A DNA stretch of 64,000 nucleotides from Deltaproteobacteria bacterium (GTDB lineage: Bacteria; Desulfobacterota; Binatia; UBA9968; JAJDTQ01). The notes under the pieces are model-generated. The model saw nothing but the letters and a program-made list of their open reading frames with translations, made no database searches and was not told the origin of the DNA. Shown piece after piece: positions 52,802 through 61,807 of this stretch. The stretch covers positions 1 to 64,000 of the forward strand of contig JAPPNF010000183.1 in the NCBI GenBank assembly GCA_028818755.1, in the 5' to 3' direction. Position 1 is the stretch's first letter. The number at the start of each line of letters is the position of its first letter. A program made the translations under genes and the position numbers.

Positions 52802-55724
52802 GAGTCACCTCCTCTTCCTTCGCTTGCTTCTCTTCCGCCTCTCGGGGGTCTGCCGCTTTCACGGCCGCCCGGTTCTCCACCTGCAGCGGCAGCTGTCCCT
52901 GCTTGGTCTCACCCCAGTAGACGGTGCGGTGCGGGAACGGTATCTCGATGCCGCGCTCGTCAAACGCCTTCTTCAGACGACGGTTGTACTCGCGGCCGAT
53001 GCGCCATTGCTGGCTCGGCCGGGTCTTGAGGCGCCCGCGTACGATTACGGCGGAATCCTCGAACCGGTCCACGCCCATGATCTCGATGGGCTCCAGCATA
53101 TCCCGGCGGAACTGTGTGTCCTGGCGCATGGACTCATCCACTTCCTTCATCACCGCCACCACCTCGTCGGTATCCTCACGGTACCCAACCCCCACGTCCA
53201 GGAGGTAGCGGGAGAAGTCCTTGGTCATGTTCTCGACGTGCTCGATGGTGCTGTTGGGCACGAAGTGCACGTTGCCGCCCAGGTCGCGGATGCGCACGGA
53301 GCGTAGCGTGACCTTCTCCACCACGCCCGTGACCCCGCCCACGTCCACCACGTCGCCGGCGCCCACGCTTCCTTCCGTGAGGATGAACAGGCCGTTGATG
53401 ATGTCCTTGATGAGCGACTGGGCGGCGAAACCCACGGCCAGTCCGAAGATACCGACACCCGCCAGAAGCGGTCCAGTCTCCACCCCCACCAACTGCAGGA
53501 TCAAAAGGAACCCCACCAGCACCACCAACAGCTTCACGGACGTCTGCGCCAGCGGCGCCAGCGTCTGGAGTTTTCGCCCCGCCTCCCGGCTGCCGACACG
53601 GTCCAGGATCCTCGGCCGCAGGAGCGAGAGCACGGTAGCGTTGCTGAGGCGCACGAGGCCCACCCCGGCCGCGATCACCAACGCGATCAGCGCCGCCCTC
53701 GCCAGCACCGTCCTGCCTGCCGACGTGCCGAAGAACTGCACAACCGAGACGCCCCATGTCTCCAACAAGACAGCCGCGGCCAGGATGCCCAGCGGCAAAT
53801 CCACCAGCGTGAACAACAGAGCGGCGTGCTCCGCGCCGGACCGGCTGCCCTCCGGCTCCGGTACGCCGCTACTAGTCGTGATTCTTTTCCACACGGCTCG
53901 GACGGCGCTCTTCAGATAGAACGAGAACAGTAGGGCCACAAGCAACAACAGGCCGGAGGCCATGATCCTCTGCCAGATGAACTGCGACGCGTACTGATAG
54001 CCCACCAGGTTGAGGACGATGGTGCCGGCCAGCACCGCGATGACCACCAGGTGAACCAAGGGCCATACCGACCAAAGGAACCCCTCCTGCGAGCGGCTGT
54101 GACGGAGGACGCACTGCATGAGAGCGCCGCGCCGGCTGAACCCGACCGCCGCCAGCGCCAGCACCACCAGGGCGAAAGCAATCATCAGCAGCCGGGCCAG
54201 CGCCAGGCTTGCCGCCACATCCTCTCCCGGAGCGTTCAGGACCACGTAGCGCGGAACCAGCAACACGAACGCTGCCACACACCCTGTCAGGATCGCCGTC
54301 CGAAGCAGCCGTCCGGCTTCCGGGGTCAAGCCCCAACGGCGCTCGCCGTGGCCGTCCGCCCGGAAAACCGCCCCACCGAATAGTGCGACCCAGAGGACCA
54401 GCGCGACGAGTTGTAGCGCCCCGGCCAGCGCCGCGCCGAGGGAGTCGTTCTGCGACAGGCCGAACTGCGGCAGCGACAAGGTGACGAGGATAACGTACGC
54501 GGGCAATATCGCGGTACGGCCGGCCAACAGCAGCGCCACCCGATATGCCGGCACATCGGGCCCGCGGGCTCTATGATCTTCCACCCGCGCCGAAAGGGAC
54601 CTGCCCGCTCGCGCCGCCAGCAATGGGACGAAGGCGAACAACAACACAGCCGCAGCCCACGGCCACCACGAGGCGGCAAACCGGATCTGGGCGATTTGCC
54701 GTTCCTGATCGAGCCATCGGTAGACCCGACCCAACAGTACGACGGCGCCGTCCGCGGCCTGCCCGAACAGCGCCCAGTTGGGTGGAAACAGCCCTATGGG
54801 CTCCCGGTTCCGCAGCCACAGCATCCTGCCCAAGACGAACGTGTAGAGGCTCTCGAGCTGATCCTCCCGCTCGCGCGCGAGGTCGGCCAGGCGCGTCGCA
54901 CTCTCCGCCAACTCGTTAAGCACACGCTCCTGTCCCTGCAACGCATCCTTGCGGTCGCGAAGCAGGTCGTCGAGTCGCGCGCTCAGCGCCGCCGTCGGCT
55001 GCCCCTCCGCCGACAGCGCCCGCGCATAGTCCCGCGCATCGGAGTCGACCCGGAACAACTGCGTGCCCAACTCGAACAGGGCTTGCCGGTACTCGCGAAG
55101 GAGCCGGCGCAACGACTCTTCATCCGTGGACCGGACCGGGCTCCGCTGGCCTCGGTGACGGAACTTTTCGAGCTCCACCTTGATGTGGCGCGCCACCCAG
55201 TCACCGGCGCCGTAACGCTCCACCAGGTCGACCAGCCGTTCCTTGTTGCGCACGTCCTGGGCGGTGAGCCGCTCCTGCTCGGCAAGCTCGGTCCGTATGC
55301 GCTGTAGCTCCCTGCGGCGCCCAAGGGTTTCCTTCTGTACCTTCAGCACCCCCAGCTCGAGGGTCTTGAACAGGCTATCGACCCGCGAGGCGGTCTCCGT
55401 GAGATGTTCCTCGACGATGGCGATGCGGTCATCGAGCACCGCCTCCTCGAAATCGAGGCTTGCCGGCGTGTCCGCTACGGACCGCGGACGGGTCTCCGTC
55501 GGCTGATCGGGCTCCGGCGCCGACCGGGCGGTGGGCGGAGGCGGCGGCTCTTCCACGGGCTCCGCCGGCGGCACCGGCGCCTGTGGAGCCTCCGCCGCCT
55601 GCGCAGGCGCCTCCGGCTCCTCGGTTCCGGGTGGCGTCTGGCCGAAGCCGGGCAACACACCGAGGCCCGCCACAGCCATCACCACCGACACCATCAGGGC
55701 CGCGGTCAAGAATCTCGTTCTCAT
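52770..55724 (-). CDS. Large MscS-family mechanosensitive channel with periplasmic coiled-coil domain
   Basis: 984 aa. A signal peptide (about 1-28) precedes a Pro/Ala/Glu-rich stretch (30-85) and a long helical, coiled-coil-prone periplasmic domain (about 95-300), as in MscK/KefA-type channels. Several membrane helices follow (about 340-700). The MscS core is near residues 730-880: VGFAAQSLIKDIINGLFIL, GDVVDVGGVTGVVEKVTLRS, and GNVHFVPNSTIEHVENMTK. It opens under membrane tension to release solutes. The last 32 bp overlap the TTG start of the DUF336 gene. Confidence 0.9.
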   Translation of the reverse strand: MRTRFLTAALMVSVVMAVAGLGVLPGFGQTPPGTEEPEAPAQAAEAPQAPVPPAEPVEEPPPPPTARSAPEPDQPTETRPRSVADTPASLDFEEAVLDDRIAIVEEHLTETASRVDSLFKTLELGVLKVQKETLGRRRELQRIRTELAEQERLTAQDVRNKERLVDLVERYGAGDWVARHIKVELEKFRHRGQRSPVRSTDEESLRRLLREYRQALFELGTQLFRVDSDARDYARALSAEGQPTAALSARLDDLLRDRKDALQGQERVLNELAESATRLADLAREREDQLESLYTFVLGRMLWLRNREPIGLFPPNWALFGQAADGAVVLLGRVYRWLDQERQIAQIRFAASWWPWAAAVLLFAFVPLLAARAGRSLSARVEDHRARGPDVPAYRVALLLAGRTAILPAYVILVTLSLPQFGLSQNDSLGAALAGALQLVALVLWVALFGGAVFRADGHGERRWGLTPEAGRLLRTAILTGCVAAFVLLVPRYVVLNAPGEDVAASLALARLLMIAFALVVLALAAVGFSRRGALMQCVLRHSRSQEGFLWSVWPLVHLVVIAVLAGTIVLNLVGYQYASQFIWQRIMASGLLLLVALLFSFYLKSAVRAVWKRITTSSGVPEPEGSRSGAEHAALLFTLVDLPLGILAAAVLLETWGVSVVQFFGTSAGRTVLARAALIALVIAAGVGLVRLSNATVLSLLRPRILDRVGSREAGRKLQTLAPLAQTSVKLLVVLVGFLLILQLVGVETGPLLAGVGIFGLAVGFAAQSLIKDIINGLFILTEGSVGAGDVVDVGGVTGVVEKVTLRSVRIRDLGGNVHFVPNSTIEHVENMTKDFSRYLLDVGVGYREDTDEVVAVMKEVDESMRQDTQFRRDMLEPIEIMGVDRFEDSAVIVRGRLKTRPSQQWRIGREYNRRLKKAFDERGIEIPFPHRTVYWGETKQGQLPLQVENRAAVKAADPREAEEKQAKEEEVTLGTRQLKTEP

Positions 55725-55867
55725 TTCGGCTTCTCGGAACGTCCGAACATCCGCGAGTCGGAGGAGCGGCGCAACACCGGAAACAACGCTCCTCGCGCCG
55801 CATCCCTCGATCTGCTAGCTAGTGTGTCTACTGTCTTGCAACCTACTTTACCACTCGCCCACGATTC

Positions 55868-57304
55868 ATGACATCGCGCGGTAACGCACTGCTCCTGGCC
55901 ACGTGCCTGCTCGTCACCTGCACGACCGGCGCCGCCAGCCGCATCTTCGCCATCTCGCTGCCGTCGGTCGCCGACGGCCTGGGAACCGACATGGTGGGCA
56001 TCTCATGGGCGCTCATCGCCTTCCAGCTGGCCACCGCCGCGCTTTCGCTGGTGTTCGGACGCGTCGGGGACGTGTACGGGCGCCAGACCGTCTACATCTG
56101 GGGCATCGTGCTCTTCACCGTAAGCTCGCTTCTGTGCGGCCTTTCCGGTGACATCCTGCAACTCATCTTCTACCGCGTGCTCCAGGGCGTCGGCGCCGCC
56201 ATGATGCAGGCCCAGGGCCGCGCCCTGGCCATGGACGCGTCCACCGAGGAGTCCAGGGGACGCGTGCAGGGGTACATGACCACGGCGCATCACAGCGGCT
56301 TCCTGGTCGGCCCGGGCGCGGGCGGATTCATCATCCAGTACATCCACTGGCGCGGCGTCTTCTTCTTCCTCGTCCCCCTGGGAGCCGTCGCCACCGCCAT
56401 GGCGCTGGGCTTCCGCCGGCGCCAGGGCAGCACGGTCACGAAACGAACGGACAACGGACGCCCGGCCATCGACTATCTCGGCGCCGCGTTGCTGGTGGCC
56501 GTCACCCTGGCGTTGATGGGCGTCCTCGACCGCCAGATCATGGGAACCTTGACCCCGGCATGGCGCGCGGGCGCCGTCGCGGCCTTCGCGGCCTTGGCCG
56601 CGGGTTTCCTGTGGCGCGAGAGCCGGGCGGCGAGCCCCATCCTGAGCCTGGCGCTGTTCCGGATCCGGATGTTCGCCTTCAGCACGGTGGCGATGCTGCT
56701 GGTCTCCATCGTCAACACGCTCCACGTCTACCTGCTGCCGTTCTACCTGCAGGACGTGCTGGGGCTGGCCCCCGCGTTCATGGGCATCCTGTTCCTCAGC
56801 GCGCCAATCGTCGCCGCCGCGCTGTCGCCGGCGGGCGGCATCATCGCAGACAAGGTCGGGCCGCGCATACCGGCCACCGTGGGAGCCGCGATGTACGCCG
56901 GAGCATCCTTCCTGGGGGTCTGGTTCGCGGCGGGTTCGCACTGGATGCAGCCGACGCTGGTGCTGGTGCTGGTGGGACTGGGCAGCGCGCTCTTCTTCCC
57001 GCCCAATCACACGGCGCTGATATCGTCCGTGCCGCCGGAGCACCGGGGGGTGGCCACCGGCACCCTCTACACCATGTTCGGCCTGGGGAACGTCTTCGGC
57101 GTCACGGTGGGCAACTTCCTCATGACCGTGGCCTTCCGCATGCACTCCGGCAATCCGGAGGCGTTGCCCGCGGCCGCGGACCGGGCGCACTTCGTGCTCG
57201 CGCTCCAGGACACCTTCCTGGTCACCACGGGCATCGCCCTGGCGGCGGTGGCGTGGTCGCTGCTGCGGGGCGGCAGGTCTACAGGAGCCGGTTCGGCAAG
57301 TTGA
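55868..57304 (+). CDS. MFS exporter, DHA2 (14-helix) drug:proton antiporter type
   Basis: 478 aa with about 14 hydrophobic segments. The motif between helices 2 and 3 is GRVGDVYGRQTVY, and motif C is LVGPGAGGFIIQYIHWRGVFFF in two parts, as in EmrB/QacA transporters. It should export drugs or metabolites by proton exchange. Its last 26 bp overlap the 3' end of the convergent FMN oxidase gene. There is no MFP (EmrA) partner next to it. Confidence 0.9.
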   Translation: MTSRGNALLLATCLLVTCTTGAASRIFAISLPSVADGLGTDMVGISWALIAFQLATAALSLVFGRVGDVYGRQTVYIWGIVLFTVSSLLCGLSGDILQLIFYRVLQGVGAAMMQAQGRALAMDASTEESRGRVQGYMTTAHHSGFLVGPGAGGFIIQYIHWRGVFFFLVPLGAVATAMALGFRRRQGSTVTKRTDNGRPAIDYLGAALLVAVTLALMGVLDRQIMGTLTPAWRAGAVAAFAALAAGFLWRESRAASPILSLALFRIRMFAFSTVAMLLVSIVNTLHVYLLPFYLQDVLGLAPAFMGILFLSAPIVAAALSPAGGIIADKVGPRIPATVGAAMYAGASFLGVWFAAGSHWMQPTLVLVLVGLGSALFFPPNHTALISSVPPEHRGVATGTLYTMFGLGNVFGVTVGNFLMTVAFRMHSGNPEALPAAADRAHFVLALQDTFLVTTGIALAAVAWSLLRGGRSTGAGSAS

Positions 57305-58361
57305 TGAAGGTGCTCATCTCGGTCGGCAGCACGGCCGGCGGCGCCTTGCACACGTGGGCCGGCGTGATCTGGTCGATGCTGGTCACCCCCAGGAGGCCCA
57401 TGGCGATGATGATCTCGTTCTCCAGGAGCTGCAAGGCGCGCACCAGGCCTTCATGACCCCCCGCACCCAGGGCCCAGCCCTGGAGCTTGCCGATGGTCAC
57501 GGCCTTGGCGCCCAGCGCCACTGCCTTGAGCACGTCGGTGCCTCTCAGAAAGCCGCCGTCGATGACGACCTCGGCCTTGCCGTCCACGGCCTCGACGATC
57601 TCCGGGAGCATGTCCATGGTCCCCTGCCCCGCGTCGAGCTGGCGGCCGCCATGGTTGGAGATGTAGATGACGTCCACGCCGTGGTCGAGAGCGATGCGTG
57701 CGTCCTCGGCGGTGGCCACGCCCTTCAGCAGGAACGGCAGGCCGGCGATCTCCTTGATGGCGTCCATGGTCTTCCAGGTGAGCTTGGCCTGCCAGAGACG
57801 GTCCTGGTTGGCGGCCTCGCGCCGCTTGCTGGGCGGCAGCCAGCGGTTCATCAACTGTCGCTCCCGGTTGCTGTAGTGGGCGGAATCCACGGTGAGGCAC
57901 AGAGCCTTGTACCCGGACTTCTTGACCCGTCCCAGAATCTCCTCGATCCAGTCCAGGCCGCCGCGGATGTAGAGCTGGAATATCTTGTCCGACGGGGTAG
58001 CGGCGGCGGTCTCTTCGAGGGCGGGCTGGGTGACGGAGCTTACGAAGTTGACGGTGCCGAACTCGTTGGCGGCCTTGGCGGCGGCCACGGCGCCTTCCGG
58101 AGTGATCTGCTGCAGCGATCCGATGGGGGCCAGCATGACGGGAATGCGCAGCTTGTGGCCGAGCACGGTGGTGGAAGTGTCCACCTCGGAGACGTCCACG
58201 AGCACCCGCGGACGAAGGGCCAGCGAGTCCAGGGCCAGCCGGTTGCGGCGCATGGTGGTCTCCGACTCGCTGCCGCCGCTCAGGTAGTCCCACACGGGCT
58301 GGGGCAGGTTGCGCCGGGCCTGTACGACGATCTCCTGATTGCTCACGTATTGTTCATACAT
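57279..58361 (-). CDS. FMN-dependent alpha-hydroxyacid oxidase / L-lactate dehydrogenase
   Basis: 360 aa from the ATG at 58361 with AAAGGAA upstream. TIM-barrel elements: WDYLSGGSESETTMRRNR, LAPIGSLQQITPEG, and the FMN/active-site HGGRQLDAGQGTMDMLPEI segment with the catalytic His of SNHGGRQLD, and VIDGGFLRGTDVLKA. It oxidises an alpha-hydroxyacid to the oxo acid with FMN. It is 3'-overlapping with the MFS gene. The family includes lactate, glycolate and mandelate enzymes; the substrate is not known. Confidence 0.92.
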   Translation of the reverse strand: MYEQYVSNQEIVVQARRNLPQPVWDYLSGGSESETTMRRNRLALDSLALRPRVLVDVSEVDTSTTVLGHKLRIPVMLAPIGSLQQITPEGAVAAAKAANEFGTVNFVSSVTQPALEETAAATPSDKIFQLYIRGGLDWIEEILGRVKKSGYKALCLTVDSAHYSNRERQLMNRWLPPSKRREAANQDRLWQAKLTWKTMDAIKEIAGLPFLLKGVATAEDARIALDHGVDVIYISNHGGRQLDAGQGTMDMLPEIVEAVDGKAEVVIDGGFLRGTDVLKAVALGAKAVTIGKLQGWALGAGGHEGLVRALQLLENEIIIAMGLLGVTSIDQITPAHVCKAPPAVLPTEMSTFINLPNRLL

Positions 58362-58487
58362 CGCGATTTCCTTTCGGCGAACGGCGCAAGGGCGCAACGG
58401 TGGGAGTCCGCATCCGTAGCGGACCCCCACCCGTATCGTCGATCAACTACCTGCAGCCCGTGGGGGCCTGCGTCGCGGTGGACCTCC

Positions 58488-58515
58488 GTAGGGGCGACCC
58501 GCCGGTCGCCCCTAC
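58488..58515. repeat. GTAGGGGCGACC/GGTCGCCCCTAC palindrome
   Basis: Perfect 12-bp arms (58488-58499 and 58504-58515) around a 4-nt loop. It lies between the FMN oxidase and the ABC substrate-binding gene. The outer GTAGGGGCG is shared with the repeat at 47987-48014. Confidence 0.85.
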
Positions 58516-58549
58516 ACAGACAGGCTACCAGTCCCGGCCCGGCTGGAAC

Positions 58550-59554
58550 TTACTTGCCCCGCTTCGGGAAGAGCTTCGGCAGGTACTCGTTGGTGTAGAC
58601 CGCCTCCACCGCAGTCTTCTTCGGGAGCTTCATGTGCGTGGTGATCAGGTCGTTGGTGAACACCATGCGCGGCTTGGTCATGTGGCCGATGCCTTCCTTC
58701 AAGGCGTTCTCGGACAGCAGCGAGTCCACCGCGATGTCGAAATGCTTCCGCGCCAGGTCCGGGCTGATGGCCGGGTTGTGCTTGATGAAGATGTCCACGG
58801 CCTCCTGCGGGTTCTCCACCGACCAGGCGATGCCCTTGTAAGTGGCCGCCAGGAACCGCTTCACCAGATCCGGCTTGTTCTTGAGGGTATCCCCGGACAC
58901 CATCAGGCCGTTGCCGTAGGTGGCCATGCCGTGGTCGGCGAACAGCAGGTACAACGGCTTCTTGCCGACCTTCTGGGCGGCCGCGTCCAGCGTCGGCTTC
59001 TCGGTGTAGAAGATGAGGATGGCGTCCACGCGTCCGGCCAGGAGGCTCGGGACGGTGGCGGGCACCGTCATGTTGATCCACTTGACCTTCTTGTTGTCGA
59101 ACTTGTTGATGTTGGCGAAGGCCGGGAAGATGACCCGCGCGGCGTTGGCCTCCGGCGAACCGATCGTCTTTCCTTCGATATCCGCCGGCTTGGTGATCTT
59201 GTTTCCCACCAGCGTGGCCAGGGTCTCCAGGGTCTTGTCGTGGACCATGCCGACCATCTTGAGATCGGCGCCCCGCGACAGGGCCGCGATCATGTTGCCC
59301 ACGGACGCGAAGCCGAAGTCGTCGGTGCCCGAGGCGATCCGCTTCACGGTGTCGCCGGAGCCGAAGCCTCGGGTCATCTGCACGTCGAGGCCCGCTTCCT
59401 TCCAGAACCCCTTGTCGATGCTCACGTAGTACATGGCGTGCTTGCCGTAGGGGATCCAGTCCAGCGCGAACTTGACCTTGTCCATGGCCGAGGCGCTGCC
59501 GGCGCCTGCCGCGTACAGCAGAAAAATCGCAAGCGCGATGAATGTGCGTTTCAT
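58550..59554 (-). CDS. NitT/TauT-type ABC transporter substrate-binding protein (NMT1/THI5-like)
   Basis: 334 aa. Signal peptide of about 23 residues (MKRTFIALAIFLLYAAGAGS, cut near ASA). The mature protein starts MDKVKFALDWIPYGKHAMYY, the NMT1/THI5-like start, and has a FGSGDTVKRIASG ligand loop and KFDNKKVKWINM. It captures a small ligand (thiamin precursor, sulfonate, nitrate or aromatic acid type) for the importer encoded next to it. On this strand the gene order is permease, ATPase, then this protein. Confidence 0.9.
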   Translation of the reverse strand: MKRTFIALAIFLLYAAGAGSASAMDKVKFALDWIPYGKHAMYYVSIDKGFWKEAGLDVQMTRGFGSGDTVKRIASGTDDFGFASVGNMIAALSRGADLKMVGMVHDKTLETLATLVGNKITKPADIEGKTIGSPEANAARVIFPAFANINKFDNKKVKWINMTVPATVPSLLAGRVDAILIFYTEKPTLDAAAQKVGKKPLYLLFADHGMATYGNGLMVSGDTLKNKPDLVKRFLAATYKGIAWSVENPQEAVDIFIKHNPAISPDLARKHFDIAVDSLLSENALKEGIGHMTKPRMVFTNDLITTHMKLPKKTAVEAVYTNEYLPKLFPKRGK

Positions 59555-59593
59555 TTCGTATACCTCCCCGCGTTAGAGTGTGTTTACAACTAC

Positions 59594-60364
59594 CTACAGA
59601 TACTGCAGCCCGATGGTCTTTCCCACCTGCCTGACGCACTCGGTGAACTCCGCCGACAACCGCATTTCCGGGGTCCGGGGCCGTGGCAGCCCAACGTCGA
59701 TGATGTCGGTGATACGGCCCGGACGGGGCGTCATCACCAACACCCGGTCGGCCAGGAAGACCGCTTCCGGTATGCTGTGGGTGATCAGCAGACTGGTCTT
59801 CTTCTTTTCGCTCCAGATGCGCTGAAGCTCCATGTTCATCTCACCCCGGGTCATGGCGTCCAGGGCGCCGAAGGGCTCGTCCAGCAGCAGCAGCGAGGGG
59901 TCGTGCACCAGCGCCCGGCTGATGGACGCGCGCTGCTGCATGCCGCCGGACAACTCCCGCGGGTACTTGTCCTTGAACTCCGTGAGTCCGGTCAGCTCCA
60001 GCAACTCCAGGGCCTTGGGATAGTATTCGTCTTTGGAAAGGCCGAGGATCTCCACCGGCAACAGGACGTTGTCGATGACCGAGCGCCACTGAAACAACAC
60101 CGGGGTCTGGAACACGATGCCGGTACTGGACTTGGGCCCTGTCACCGGCGCGCCGTTCACCAGCACCTCGCCCCGGGTCTTGTCGAGCAGCCCGGCGATG
60201 ATCTTCATGATGGTGGTCTTGCCGCAGCCGCTGTGGCCCACCAGGGATATGAACTCCTGCTCGTGGACCTCGAACGAGGCATCCTCCAGCGCCACGATGG
60301 GCGCATCCTTGGAAGGATACACCTTGGTGAGGCTCCTGACCTCGATGGCTTTCCCGTTTGTCAT
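59594..60364 (-). CDS. NitT/TauT-type ABC transporter ATP-binding protein
   Basis: 256 aa from the ATG at 60364; a TTG 15 bp earlier is an alternative. Walker A GHSGCGKTT, Q-loop QTPVLFQWRSV, signature LSGGMQQRAS, Walker B LLLLDEPFGALD, and a switch His in LITHSIPEA. It powers import by the permease at 60430. It belongs to the SsuB/TauB group, so the substrate is likely a small organic acid, sulfonate or thiamin-like compound. Confidence 0.92.
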   Translation of the reverse strand: MTNGKAIEVRSLTKVYPSKDAPIVALEDASFEVHEQEFISLVGHSGCGKTTIMKIIAGLLDKTRGEVLVNGAPVTGPKSSTGIVFQTPVLFQWRSVIDNVLLPVEILGLSKDEYYPKALELLELTGLTEFKDKYPRELSGGMQQRASISRALVHDPSLLLLDEPFGALDAMTRGEMNMELQRIWSEKKKTSLLITHSIPEAVFLADRVLVMTPRPGRITDIIDVGLPRPRTPEMRLSAEFTECVRQVGKTIGLQYL

Positions 60365-60429
60365 GGACAGCGATTCCAAACTCGATACGCCGCGGGCGGC
60401 CGGATGTTCTCCACCCGCCCGGAGCCGGC

Positions 60430-61215
60430 CTACATGCCGAAGCCCGTCATCTGCTGCTCATCCTCGTCGATGCTCCACGGGATCAGCCACATTTCCAGCA
60501 GCACCAGAACGCCGTAAAGGACCAAGCCCAGGATCGACAGCACGACGAGGGCCGCGAACATGAACGGCGTATTGACCTCGTAGTTGGCGACCATGACCAG
60601 GTACCCGAGACCGGTGTTGCCGCCGACGAACTCGCCGATGATGGCGCCGATGACCGCCAGCGTGATGGCGATCTTGAGGCCGCCGAAGAAGTGCGGCAGC
60701 GCGTTGGGCATGCGGACCTTGGCGAAGATCTGCCAGTCCGAGGCCTGGAGCGACTTGACCAAGTCCAGCATCTCGGGCTGTACCATGCGCATGCCCTGGA
60801 CCGTGGTGACGATGATGGGGAACCACGAGACCAGGAACGCGATGAGCACCTTGGACATCTCGCCGTAACCCACCCAGATCAGCAGCAGCGGCGCGATGGC
60901 CACCTTGGGAACGATCTGGGCCACCAGGATCAGCGGGTAGAGAAGATTCTGAAGCAACCGGGAGTAGACGATCATGATGGCCGAGATCACCCCCAGCACG
61001 AGCCCCATGAGGAACCCGTAGATGGTTTCCCGGAAGGTCACGAGGCAGTTCTGCAGGAGGGGGACAAACTTCTCGATGATGGTCCAGAAAATCTTCGACG
61101 GCGCGGGCAGCAGGAACTCGGAGACCGACAACAGCCACACCGACACCTCCCAAAGCACGGTGAAGAGGAGGAGACTGAAGGTGATGGTGCCGAGCTCCTT
61201 GAAACGTTCAACCAT
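60430..61215 (-). CDS. NitT/TauT-type ABC transporter permease
   Basis: 261 aa with about six membrane helices, starting MVERFKELGTITFSLLLF. The coupling EAA loop is MLDLVKSLQASDWQIF then KVRMPNALPHFFGGLK. It forms the inner-membrane channel of the importer. It is the first gene of the transporter operon; 266 bp upstream to 61481 hold a palindromic repeat and no gene. Confidence 0.92.
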   Translation of the reverse strand: MVERFKELGTITFSLLLFTVLWEVSVWLLSVSEFLLPAPSKIFWTIIEKFVPLLQNCLVTFRETIYGFLMGLVLGVISAIMIVYSRLLQNLLYPLILVAQIVPKVAIAPLLLIWVGYGEMSKVLIAFLVSWFPIIVTTVQGMRMVQPEMLDLVKSLQASDWQIFAKVRMPNALPHFFGGLKIAITLAVIGAIIGEFVGGNTGLGYLVMVANYEVNTPFMFAALVVLSILGLVLYGVLVLLEMWLIPWSIDEDEQQMTGFGM

Positions 61216-61324
61216 TCATTTTCCCCGCATAACCGACGGCGCAGGCCAATCGTTCAGCCCGCTTTCATATCACAAGTTTCCGCGCAAGAAACCCCCAAAT
61301 GGCATTTTCGCCCCCGATACCGTT

Positions 61325-61392
61325 CGCCCTGAGCCCTTCGACAGGCTCAGGACAGGCATAGCTTCGCGAAAGCGGAGCGAAGTCGAAGGGCG
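61325..61392. repeat. Dispersed palindromic repeat with TTCGACAGGCTCAGG and GCGAAGTCGAAGGG blocks
   Basis: CGCCCTGAGCCCTTCGACAG and the right end GAGCGAAGTCGAAGGGCG carry inverted ends and share the core of the 47-bp inverted repeat at 36-144. It sits between the permease start and the glutaredoxin-like gene, where promoters of both should also lie. Confidence 0.75.
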
Positions 61393-61481
61393 CACCGCCA
61401 GTCTTTGCGGCGATTGCCATGAAGCCCATTTGACGCTACGGGTAAAGGCAATCATCGAAACGACCCCGGAAAGGACAAGCC

Positions 61482-61697
61482 ATGCCGGACAAGGTATCGA
61501 TCTTCGGGCACGACCATTGTGACTACACCACGAGTGCCCGGCGGGACTACTCGGACAGAAACATCCCCTTCGAGTACATCAACGTGCTGGAGGACGAGGA
61601 CGGCCTCCGGCGCATGATGGAGCTCAACAACGGCAGCCGCGAGATCCCGGTCATCGTGGAGGACGGCAGGGTCACCGTCGGCTTCGGCGGAAGCTGA
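61482..61697 (+). CDS. Small glutaredoxin-like protein, single active-site Cys
   Basis: 71 aa. Thioredoxin-fold marks: VSIFGHDHCDYTTSAR with C13 as the only Cys of the active site (CDYT rather than CPYC), the cis-Pro in REIPVIVEDG, and the GFGGS end typical of glutaredoxins. It would work as a monothiol redox or Fe-S adaptor protein, and could pair with the BolA/IbaG protein at 13672. The length is short but complete. No clear Shine-Dalgarno; GGAAAGG lies about 10 bases upstream. Confidence 0.82.
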   Translation: MPDKVSIFGHDHCDYTTSARRDYSDRNIPFEYINVLEDEDGLRRMMELNNGSREIPVIVEDGRVTVGFGGS

Positions 61698-61807
61698 GCG
61701 GTGTAGCGGCCGCGGTCGCGGCCCGGAAATTGACTTGCGGCTCCGTCATCGGATATTCTCCGTCTTGATCGCCGCGTGATTTCACCAGATCCCCTCGGAG
61801 GTTTGCG